In this document: piece by piece, positions 1 through 6,559 of the stretch
How positions within the stretch are numbered: the stretch's first letter is position 1
Layout of the letters: each line of letters begins with the position of its first letter
Source of the DNA: Acidimicrobiia bacterium
GTDB taxonomy: Bacteria; Actinomycetota; Acidimicrobiia; Spongiisociales; UBA5794
Assembly (NCBI GenBank): GCA_030599515.1
Contig: JAUVNV010000084.1
Coordinates: 1-9,373, forward strand
Direction: 5' to 3'
DNA: 9,373 nucleotides
Notes under the pieces: model-generated
The model's input: only the letters and a program-made list of their open reading frames with translations
Told to the model about the DNA's origin: nothing
Databases searched by the model: none
Made by a program: the position numbers and the translations under genes

Positions 1-1061
1 CCTACTTCGAGGTCACGGCCGCACTTGCCTTGTCGGCGTTCTCCGGCGTTGCCCTCGACGTCGCGATCGTCGAGGTGGGGCTTGGTGGCCGATTGGACGC
101 CACGAGCGTCGTCGATCCCGCCGTCGCGGTCATCACCGGAATCGCTCTCGATCATGTCGAGTTCCTCGGTGAGACAGTTCCGGAGATCGTCGCGGAGAAG
201 GCAGCCATCATCGGACAAGGAGCGGTCGTGGTGACCGGGCCGCTCCCTCCTGCCGCCGAGGGACCCATCATGGCTCGCGTCGACGCATGCGACGCCAGGT
301 GGAATCGCAGCGGTGATGCCTTCGCCGTCGCCGACGCCACCAGGGCTGTGGGAGGGTGGCTGGTCGATATCAGCGGCATCTACGCGGACTACACCGATCT
401 CTACCTCCCGATCCACGGACGCCACCAGGTCGACAACCTGGCCACGGCGATCGCTACAGCCGAAGCGTTCCTCGAGCGAGCACTTGACGTAGGCCTTCTG
501 AGCGACGCGCTTGCGGCAACGACGCAGCCGGGGCGACTCGAGGTCGTGCATCACCGGCCGCTCGTCATAGTCGACGGCGCTCACAACGTGGAAGGCGTCG
601 AAGGTCTCGCAACCACGCTCCGAGACGAGTTCCCCGAGGCCGCCTGGCACGTCGTTGCCGGGATGCGTGGGATCCGATCGGTCGGCGAGTTGCTCGAACC
701 GCTCGAGGGCCTGGTTGGACATCTGTGGGCGACCGCACCCGACGACCCTGGAGCGATCGCCCCCGCCATCGTTGCGTCATCCGGTGCCCCCGTGTTGGGA
801 TGCGATGCGACCGTCGTCGATCGAGTGCCCGACGCCATGTCCGCGGCGATGAGCGCCGCAGGGGACGACGGAGCGGTGGTCGTGATGGGATCGCTCTACG
901 TGGCGGGAGAGGCCCGCGAGTCCCTCATCGGGACCGGATTTCGTCCATCCGGGGTCCACATCCGGTTTGAGCCTGAGATCGAGACGGACGCAGGCGACGA
1001 CGATGACGAAGCCTGGGTGGAGACCGAGGACGCCTGGGCGGAAACCGACGACGACGGGTAG
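1..1061 (+). CDS. folC: Folylpolyglutamate synthase / dihydrofolate synthase, 5'-truncated by window
   Basis: C-terminal ~350 residues of a FolC-type Mur ligase, cytosolic, which adds glutamate to (dihydro)folate or dihydropteroate using ATP. The reading frame is open from base 3, so the true start and the P-loop lie upstream of the window. Visible family motifs are EVGLGGRLDATS, ITGIALDHVEFLG, EKAAII (usually EKAGI), the LPIHGRHQVDNLATA segment that ends the central domain, then PGRLEVV and VIVDGAHN opening the C-terminal ligase domain, and a final GSLYVAGEAR. The last 31 residues (966-1058) are an acidic tail, with 16 of 31 residues Asp or Glu and a degenerate EAWVETE / DAWAETD duplication; this is not part of the usual fold. 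ndk begins 11 bp after the stop codon. The family call is firm. Whether the enzyme is mono- or bifunctional cannot be told from this fragment. Confidence 0.95.
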   Translation, partial: YFEVTAALALSAFSGVALDVAIVEVGLGGRLDATSVVDPAVAVITGIALDHVEFLGETVPEIVAEKAAIIGQGAVVVTGPLPPAAEGPIMARVDACDARWNRSGDAFAVADATRAVGGWLVDISGIYADYTDLYLPIHGRHQVDNLATAIATAEAFLERALDVGLLSDALAATTQPGRLEVVHHRPLVIVDGAHNVEGVEGLATTLRDEFPEAAWHVVAGMRGIRSVGELLEPLEGLVGHLWATAPDDPGAIAPAIVASSGAPVLGCDATVVDRVPDAMSAAMSAAGDDGAVVVMGSLYVAGEARESLIGTGFRPSGVHIRFEPEIETDAGDDDDEAWVETEDAWAETDDDG

Positions 1062-1064
1062 CCT
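1059..1064 (+). promoter_or_regulatory. Candidate -10 element (TAGCCT) of a leaderless ndk promoter
   Basis: TAGCCT fits the TANNNT pattern and is followed by exactly 8 bp before the ndk ATG at 1073. No Shine-Dalgarno is present in those 8 bp. Its first three bases are the folC stop codon. No good -35 is visible. The same hexamer-to-ATG spacing occurs in front of tdk. This is inferred from pattern only. Confidence 0.35.
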
Positions 1065-1072
1065 TCCGGCTC

Positions 1073-1483
1073 ATGGCAATTGAATCAACTTTCGTGATGG
1101 TGAAGCCGGATGGCGTGCAACGGGGTCTCGTCGGCGAGATCATCTCGCGGTTCGAGAGCAAGGGGCTGACACTCGACAGAATGCGCATGTTGACGATCGA
1201 TGACGACCTGGCGTTCCGTCACTACGCCGAGCACGTCGACAAGCCGTTCTTCGGAGAACTCGTCGCGTTCATCACGAGCGGGCCCGTCGTCGCCATGGAG
1301 TGGTCGGGCGAGTCGGCTGTCGGCGTCGCCCGGACGCTGATGGGCACGACCAACCCCGCTGAGGCACCCCCGGGGACCATTCGTGGGGACTTCGGTTCGA
1401 TCATCACCCAGAACATCGTTCACGGATCGGACTCACCGACGAGCGCCGAACGCGAGTTGGGACTCTACTTTCAGGACCGCTAG
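1073..1483 (+). CDS. ndk: Nucleoside diphosphate kinase
   Basis: A 136-residue cytosolic enzyme of normal family length that transfers the ATP gamma-phosphate to NDPs and dNDPs through a phosphohistidine. Seen in the sequence: N-terminal ESTFVMVKPDGVQRGLVGEI, the RHYAEH segment around residue 50, GPVVAMEWSGESAV (70-83), the LMGTTNPAEAPPGTIRGDF block (89-107) and the active-site motif NIVHGSDS with catalytic His117. The GSIITQ stretch before the active site differs slightly from the commoner GIDVGRN type, but all core residues are in place. The ATG at 1073 gives the expected N terminus with only one residue before the IESTF strand. There is no Shine-Dalgarno, so translation may be leaderless or coupled to folC, whose stop lies 11 bp upstream. 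Confidence 0.98.
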   Translation: MAIESTFVMVKPDGVQRGLVGEIISRFESKGLTLDRMRMLTIDDDLAFRHYAEHVDKPFFGELVAFITSGPVVAMEWSGESAVGVARTLMGTTNPAEAPPGTIRGDFGSIITQNIVHGSDSPTSAERELGLYFQDR

Positions 1484-1496
1484 ACGCTCCCGTAGT

Positions 1497-1502
1497 TACA
1501 CT
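1497..1502 (+). promoter_or_regulatory. Candidate -10 element (TACACT) upstream of mreB
   Basis: TACACT within the 47-bp ndk-mreB gap matches the actinobacterial TANNNT pattern and would give a leader of roughly 20 nt before the mreB ATG. No convincing -35 hexamer lies at 16-19 bp spacing. If real, it would let the Rod operon be transcribed separately from folC-ndk. Weak, pattern-based call. Confidence 0.25.
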
Positions 1503-1517
1503 GACACAACACTCCCC

Positions 1518-1522
1518 AGGGA
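1518..1522 (+). promoter_or_regulatory. Ribosome binding site of mreB
   Basis: AGGGA, 8 bp before the ATG at 1531. It supports that start over the out-of-frame ATG at 1523. Confidence 0.5.
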
Positions 1523-1530
1523 ATGCCCCC

Positions 1531-2562
1531 ATGAACAGCCTTCTGTCCTTCGCAGGTCGGGACATGGCCATCGACCTCGGCACCGCGAACACCCTTGTGT
1601 TCGTTCGCGGCCAGGGCATCGTCCTCAACGAGCCGTCGGTGGTCGCGATCAACACGCGTGACAACCGGCCCCTCGAGGTCGGCATGGCAGCGAAGCGGAT
1701 GATCGGACGCACCCCGTCGTACATCCAGGCCATCAGGCCGCTGCGCGATGGCGTGATCGCCGACTTCGACGTGACCGAGAAGATGCTCCGCTACTTCATC
1801 GACAAGGTACATACCGGTCGATTCGCCGCGCGGCCCAGGATCGTCATCTGTGTGCCCTCCGGCATCACCGGTGTCGAGCGCCGGGCGGTCGAAGAAGCCG
1901 CCTACCACGCAGGAGCGAGGAAGGCGTACACGATCGAGGAACCGATGGCCGCGGCGATCGGTGTCGGTCTTCCCGTGCATGAACCGACGGGATCGATGAT
2001 CGTCGACATCGGCGGTGGGACCACCGAGGTCGCGGTCATCTCGCTGGGTGGAATCGTCGTGTCGAAGAGCATTCGGATCGGCGGGGACGAACTCGACGAA
2101 GCGGTCATCCAGTGGGTGAAGAAGGAATACAGTCTCATGCTCGGCGAACGAACCGCCGAACAGGTGAAGATGGCGATCGGATCGGCGTGGCCGTACGCCG
2201 ACGAACCGGCCGCCGAGGTTCGCGGCCGCGACCTGATCACCGGTCTACCGAAGACGATCGTGCTCTCGAGCGCCGAGGTCCGTGAAGCGATCGAGGAGCC
2301 GGTCGAAGCGTTCGTCGACGCCGTCAAGTACACCCTCGACAAGACACCTCCCGAGTTGGCCGCCGACATCATGGAACGCGGCATCGTGCTCGCCGGTGGT
2401 GGCGCCCTGCTACGCGGTATCGACCAGCGACTCGTTCAGGAGACGGGTATGCCGATCGTCACCGCCGAACGACCACTACAAAGCGTGGTGCTTGGGTCGG
2501 GAGCGGTCCTGGAAGAGTTCAACGTGCTTCACGTCGTGCTCCAGTCCAGCGGCCGCGGGTGA
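1531..2562 (+). CDS. mreB: Rod shape-determining protein MreB (bacterial actin)
   Basis: A 343-residue actin-fold ATPase of normal length that polymerises on the inner face of the membrane and guides the elongation machinery. Actin-family nucleotide motifs are complete and in order: phosphate-1 DLGTANT (15-21), the PSGITGVERRAVEEAA block (109-124), TIEEPMAAAIGVGLPV with the catalytic-region glutamates (134-149), phosphate-2 IVDIGGGTTEVAV (157-169), IGGDELDEAV (183-192), GERTAEQVKMAIGSA (205-219), and the adenosine motif GIVLAGGGALLRGID (284-298). The first residues (MNSLLSF) are short and hydrophobic, consistent with a membrane-binding N terminus. It is the first gene of the mreBCD-mrdA-rodA cluster, and mreC follows after 21 bp. 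The alternative identity of an MreB-like paralog (Mbl) is unlikely given the adjacent mreCD. Confidence 0.98.
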   Translation: MNSLLSFAGRDMAIDLGTANTLVFVRGQGIVLNEPSVVAINTRDNRPLEVGMAAKRMIGRTPSYIQAIRPLRDGVIADFDVTEKMLRYFIDKVHTGRFAARPRIVICVPSGITGVERRAVEEAAYHAGARKAYTIEEPMAAAIGVGLPVHEPTGSMIVDIGGGTTEVAVISLGGIVVSKSIRIGGDELDEAVIQWVKKEYSLMLGERTAEQVKMAIGSAWPYADEPAAEVRGRDLITGLPKTIVLSSAEVREAIEEPVEAFVDAVKYTLDKTPPELAADIMERGIVLAGGGALLRGIDQRLVQETGMPIVTAERPLQSVVLGSGAVLEEFNVLHVVLQSSGRG

Positions 2563-2583
2563 CATGGCCCCGGGTCGTAACTG

Positions 2584-3483
2584 ATGTTCCCCTCCGGACG
2601 ACGTGTTGATCGATCGACGGCGCTCTTCGTAACACTTCTGGCGGTGGGATTCCTCATCGCCACGTTCGACGTGCGCTCCTCGGGTGACAGCATCACGACC
2701 GTGATCCGCGGCGGTGCCCAGACGCTCGCTGCTCCGGTTCAAGAAGCGATCGATTTCGTCGTGCGACCGGTCGTCGGCTTTGTCGATGGGATCTCCAACG
2801 TCGCCGGACTCAGCGATCAGAACGAGCGGCTCGAGGCGGAGGTCCGGCGGCTCGAGCAGCGTCTTCGAGAGACGTCTGCTCTCGAACGGAGGGTCGCGGA
2901 GCTCGAGGCGATCAACGATCTTGCGCCACCGGAAGATCTCGCAACGGTGACCGCACGGATCTACTCCGCCGGCGCATCGACATTCGACCAGATCCGACTC
3001 ATCAACAGAGGATCGGAGAACGGGATCGTTGTGGGACAGGCCGTTGTCGACGAGGATGGCCTCGTCGGCCGGGTGGATCTCGTCACGCGTTCCTCGTCCC
3101 GGGTGCGCCTGATCACTGACCCGCTGGTTTCGGTCGGCGTGCGGGTGCAGGACACCAACCAGACCGGTGTGGTCACCGGACGGGGGGACGACGTGCTCCG
3201 TCTCGACATGTTCGACGCCACGCAGCCCGTGAACAAGGGAGCGGTCGTTCTCACCGATGGGAGCCTGTTCCCGCCCGGGATCGTCGTGGGATTCGCCGAT
3301 GAGACGAAGTCGGCAGACGTCGGATTCGCTCTGAGGACCACGATCGATCCGGCGGCAGCGTTCTCGCAGCTCGATTTCGTGAAGGTCGTGGTCGGCTGGT
3401 CACCGCTCGACGCGGATCCGGAGGCCGACGATTCACTCGTTGACGCTCCGTCGTTCACCGATCCGGGATTGGGGCGACGGTGA
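2584..3483 (+). CDS. mreC: Rod shape-determining protein MreC
   Basis: A 299-residue bitopic membrane protein, the scaffold of the Rod complex that activates PBP2-RodA from the outer side of the membrane. Visible architecture: a short basic cytosolic N terminus (GRRVDR), one transmembrane helix (about 12-27), an amphipathic linker, a Leu/Glu/Arg-rich coiled coil (about 76-112) and then the two-barrel extracytoplasmic core. The core carries the family signature IRLINRGSENGIVVGQAVV (137-155) and GLVGRVDLVTRSSSRVRLITDP (159-180), followed by VNKGAVVLTDGSLFPPGIVVG (216-236). The tail after residue 275 is acidic and likely disordered. The ATG at 2584 lies 21 bp after mreB with no clear Shine-Dalgarno. 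The stop overlaps the mreD start (GTGA). Confidence 0.93.
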   Translation: MFPSGRRVDRSTALFVTLLAVGFLIATFDVRSSGDSITTVIRGGAQTLAAPVQEAIDFVVRPVVGFVDGISNVAGLSDQNERLEAEVRRLEQRLRETSALERRVAELEAINDLAPPEDLATVTARIYSAGASTFDQIRLINRGSENGIVVGQAVVDEDGLVGRVDLVTRSSSRVRLITDPLVSVGVRVQDTNQTGVVTGRGDDVLRLDMFDATQPVNKGAVVLTDGSLFPPGIVVGFADETKSADVGFALRTTIDPAAAFSQLDFVKVVVGWSPLDADPEADDSLVDAPSFTDPGLGRR

Positions 3484-3983
3484 CGAGCGGCAAGACCATC
3501 ATCGCACTGGGTCTTGTCATAGCCGCGGTGCTGATCCAGACGACCGTGTTCCAGTACATCCGCCCGCTCGGTTACGCGCCGGCGCTCGGGATGCTCACCG
3601 TGATCGCGCTGGCGCGCTTTCTCGATCCGGAGCAGACTCTCTTCGTCGCGTTCACCGGAGGTTTCCTCCAGGATCTTCTCGGTGGATCGCCCCTCGGACT
3701 GTGGGCCAGCACGTTCACCGTCGTTGCGTTCATCGCCCTGAAGATACGCGACCGTGAGATCGCGGGGACACCGATCGTCCTTCTCGGTGTGTTCGGTCTC
3801 ACGTTGATCGGACAGTTCACGTATGTGGTTCTCGGAACCTTGTTCGGTCAGGGAACGATCAACCGGCCCGGACTGGTCGGACATCTCCTCGTGCCGGCGT
3901 TGTACAACGTGGTTCTTGCCTATCCGATCTTCTGGCTGACGAAGATCACGGTGAGGCCTCCCGAACGGACGTGGGTGTCATGA
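3480..3983 (+). CDS. mreD: Rod shape-determining protein MreD
   Basis: A 167-residue polytopic membrane protein of the Rod elongation complex, of normal length for MreD. The GTG start at 3480 overlaps the mreC TGA as GTGA, and no ATG in frame gives a complete first helix. Hydrophobic segments lie at about 5-25, 36-47, 52-66, 72-88, 97-121 and 133-153. The loop sequence FTGGFLQDLLGGSPLGLWA (58-76) matches the conserved G-x-x-x-D-x-x-x-G-x-P-L-G pattern of the family. Sequence conservation is weak in MreD, so position between mreC and mrdA is a large part of the case. The stop overlaps the PBP2 start as ATGA, which suggests coupled translation. Confidence 0.9.
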   Translation: MTSGKTIIALGLVIAAVLIQTTVFQYIRPLGYAPALGMLTVIALARFLDPEQTLFVAFTGGFLQDLLGGSPLGLWASTFTVVAFIALKIRDREIAGTPIVLLGVFGLTLIGQFTYVVLGTLFGQGTINRPGLVGHLLVPALYNVVLAYPIFWLTKITVRPPERTWVS

Positions 3984-6559
3984 CCGGCACATGGCGGATC
4001 GCCGTAGTGGGTGTCGTGTTGGCTGTGATGCTTGGTGCCCTGGGTCTTCGTCTCTGGACGATCCAGGTGACCGAGACCGACGAATACACCGCCGAAGCAG
4101 AACGAAACTTGATCCGCGTGGTGCCCACACCCGCCCCCCGGGGAGACATCCTCGATCGCAACGGCGAACTGCTCGCAGGGACGAAGGCATCGCTCGCTGC
4201 CGTTGTCGACATGGCTCTCGTGGACGATGATTTCCAAGAGGGTCTCGCCCAGCGCCTCTCAGCTTTTCTGAATCAGCCGGCGAGCGAGATCCTCGAACGG
4301 TTCGAGAACGCCAATTCCGGAGCTCAGATCATCCTTGCCGAGGATCTCACGGAACGACAGGCGTTGATCATCTTCGAACACCGTGAAGACTTCCCCGGTG
4401 TTGCGGTGATCCCCCAGCCGATCCGTGACTACCCGGGCGGGGACCTTGCCGCACAGGTGCTGGGGTACATCGGCAAGCCATCCGAGGCAGACCTCGAGCG
4501 ACCCGGCGTGAAGGGGACCGACGTCGTCGGGAAGGCCGGTATCGAACGCTTCTACGACGACCGGCTTCGAGGAGTCGAAGGAGTCATCAAGTATCAGGTG
4601 GATGCGGGCCGCTCGGTGCTGCAGCGGCTCGGCGAGCAGGAATCGGCCCCAGGGGACAACCTCGTCCTTACGATCGACAGTGGCATCCAGGCCCAGCTTC
4701 AGGATTCGCTCGAAGCCGGGCTCGGATTGGCGAGAGAACTCGAGATGGCCGAACGAAGGGAAGCTCTCGAGGAGGAGAACGGGGACATCCGAAGCCGACT
4801 GTTCCTGGCCCGCGAGGCGGCGCAGCTGGAGGCCACGCGGGCCGCGCTCGAAGCAGAAGCTGCAGCCGAGAACTCGGCAGAGGAGGGCATCGCAGCCGAC
4901 GAGGACAGCGTCGCAGTCGACACCGCTGTCGAGATCGACGAAGGCAAGGTACTCGGATCGCTATATCCGGGTCTCCCGATCGACGGCGAGGGTGTGTGTG
5001 TCCCTGTTCAGCGTGTTGAGGTCGGCGTCGCCTCCCGTACCTTGCTCTCCGGGATCAAAGAACGGACCATGCGGCTCGAGGCCGTCGTGCAGGACCGATC
5101 TCGACGCATCGCGGTAGTCGACATCGACGGTGAGCGATTCGAGGTCGAAGAAGGAGATTCGTTCGCAACGACCCTGCGAGTGATCGCAGTCACAGACGAT
5201 GACATCGTTGTTTCGCACACGGACAAATGGTGTCCGGTCCGGGCGGTCGGCGTCGTCGAAGACCCAAACGATGGTTCGATCATCGCGATGGCATCGTACC
5301 CGTCGTTCGAGCCGGCTGCGTTCGTGAGCGGACTGACACAGACCGAGTGGGAGAGCCTCGGAACGATCAACGCGTTCACGAACTTCGCCGTACAGGGGCA
5401 GTACGCGCCGGCATCGACGTTCAAGACCGTTTCGTACGTCCTGGCGATGGAGGAAGGGGTGTACCCGCTGGACCGTCCGGTGGGTGACCGGATCCTCGGC
5501 GACGAACACACCGAAGCCGCGCCTCCCGGTGAGGAGGGTGGAGCGGAGGAGGAGGGTGGAGCGGAAGAGGGGGGTGGAGCGGAAGAGGAGGGTGGAGCGG
5601 AAGAGGAGCCGGTTCAGCCGATCCCGTCGGATAGTGAACTGAAGCCACTGACTTCCGATACCGACCTCTACAACTGCACCGGTAGTCTCCGCTTCCAGTT
5701 CAACGACGGGTCTTCCCAGGTGTACCGGGACTGGAAGAGGAACGGGCACGGTCCGCTCGACCTTCATGGGGCGCTCCAGGCGTCGTGCGACCTCTACTTT
5801 TGGGAGATATCGCTGCGAATATGGAACGAGCGGTCGGACGAGACGGGCATCAACAACGAGGATCTGTGGCAGGAGTGGGCCCGGTCGTTCGGCTTCGGGA
5901 CCGAATCGGGGATCGATCTTCCGTTCGAGAAGCCCGGACTGATTCCGGATCGGCAGTGGTTCCGCGACGAGCAGCGGAAGGACACCGGGCGGGTTCGCTC
6001 GACCGGGCCGTGGGTGGGTGGCGATTTGATGAACGCCATCGTCGGCCAGGGAGCTGTTCTGGTCACACCACTCCAGTTGGCGAACGGTTTCTCTGCGATG
6101 CTCAACGGCGGCACCCTCTGGACACCCCGCGTCGTCTCAGAGATGGTGGATCAGGGAGGCAACGTCGTCGACGAGAATCCGAAGTCGGTCATCCAGACGA
6201 TCGACATGGATCCGGCGACCGTTCGGACACTGCGCCGCGACATGCAGCAGGTCGTCAACGGACCGATCGGTACCTCCCGAGCGGCGTTCATCGGGTTCGG
6301 ACCGAACGTCTCGACCGTGGGCGGCAAGACCGGAACGGCGGAGATCATCAAGGCTACGGAGGACGTCCAGGAGGTCGACACGGCGTGGTTCGTTGGAGTG
6401 GCCCCCGTCCTGTCTCCCGACTACGTCGTGACCGTCGTCGTCGAGCGAGGGGGGTCGGGGGGGCGGGTGGCCGCTCCGGTCGCGCGCCAGGTGCTGCAGT
6501 ACATTCTGAACGGCGAACGAGCGGTGACCTCGCTCGAAGCCGGGGCGGACACGGACTGA
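3980..6559 (+). CDS. mrdA: Penicillin-binding protein 2, class B transpeptidase with large insertions
   Basis: Elongation-specific DD-transpeptidase that cross-links peptidoglycan made by RodA. The ATG at 3980 is chosen because it overlaps the mreD stop (ATGA); a GTG at 3971 in frame would add three residues. The protein has 859 residues, well above the 600-700 typical of the family. Order of parts: transmembrane anchor (6-24); dimerisation/pedestal domain opening with PAPRGDILDRNGELLAG (51-67) and containing the YPGGDLAAQVLGYIG segment (151-165); transpeptidase domain entering at LVLTIDSGIQAQLQ (228-241). About 180 extra residues (about 246-424) then precede EDPNDGSIIAMASYPSF (427-443). Catalytic motifs are S479-T-F-K482, S602-C-D604 (Asp rather than Asn is common in PBP2) and K783-T-G. 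A (GGAEEE)4 acidic repeat (520-543) lies between the SxxK and SxD motifs. All catalytic motifs are intact, so the enzyme should be active. rodA overlaps the stop (TGATG). Confidence 0.95.
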   Translation: MTGTWRIAVVGVVLAVMLGALGLRLWTIQVTETDEYTAEAERNLIRVVPTPAPRGDILDRNGELLAGTKASLAAVVDMALVDDDFQEGLAQRLSAFLNQPASEILERFENANSGAQIILAEDLTERQALIIFEHREDFPGVAVIPQPIRDYPGGDLAAQVLGYIGKPSEADLERPGVKGTDVVGKAGIERFYDDRLRGVEGVIKYQVDAGRSVLQRLGEQESAPGDNLVLTIDSGIQAQLQDSLEAGLGLARELEMAERREALEEENGDIRSRLFLAREAAQLEATRAALEAEAAAENSAEEGIAADEDSVAVDTAVEIDEGKVLGSLYPGLPIDGEGVCVPVQRVEVGVASRTLLSGIKERTMRLEAVVQDRSRRIAVVDIDGERFEVEEGDSFATTLRVIAVTDDDIVVSHTDKWCPVRAVGVVEDPNDGSIIAMASYPSFEPAAFVSGLTQTEWESLGTINAFTNFAVQGQYAPASTFKTVSYVLAMEEGVYPLDRPVGDRILGDEHTEAAPPGEEGGAEEEGGAEEGGGAEEEGGAEEEPVQPIPSDSELKPLTSDTDLYNCTGSLRFQFNDGSSQVYRDWKRNGHGPLDLHGALQASCDLYFWEISLRIWNERSDETGINNEDLWQEWARSFGFGTESGIDLPFEKPGLIPDRQWFRDEQRKDTGRVRSTGPWVGGDLMNAIVGQGAVLVTPLQLANGFSAMLNGGTLWTPRVVSEMVDQGGNVVDENPKSVIQTIDMDPATVRTLRRDMQQVVNGPIGTSRAAFIGFGPNVSTVGGKTGTAEIIKATEDVQEVDTAWFVGVAPVLSPDYVVTVVVERGGSGGRVAAPVARQVLQYILNGERAVTSLEAGADTD
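5537..5608 (+). repeat. 18-bp tandem repeat, four copies, inside mrdA
   Basis: Four in-frame 18-bp units (5537, 5555, 5573, 5591) close to GGTGGAGCGGAAGAGGAG, each encoding GGAEEE; the third encodes EEG instead of EEE at its end. Unit 1 differs in one synonymous base. Copy number could vary between strains without breaking the frame. Confidence 0.95.

Noticed and set aside
2961..3884. Long - strand open frame opposite mreC and mreD
   Set aside because: Shadow of high-GC coding DNA; charged low-complexity translation, no motif.
3971..3979. GTG at 3971 as the mrdA start
   Set aside because: Possible, but the ATG at 3980 gives the typical ATGA overlap with mreD and a normal short cytosolic N terminus.
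4961..5767. - strand open frame opposite mrdA with FRSTLLFRSTPLFRST-type repeats
   Set aside because: The repeats are the antisense of the GGAEEE units in PBP2; not an independent gene.
5785..6558. In-frame upstream extension of rodA (about 258 extra codons without a stop)
   Set aside because: It lies wholly inside mrdA in another frame, its translation is Arg/Gly-rich like a GC-rich shadow, and the RodA N terminus and TGATG overlap fit the ATG at 6559.
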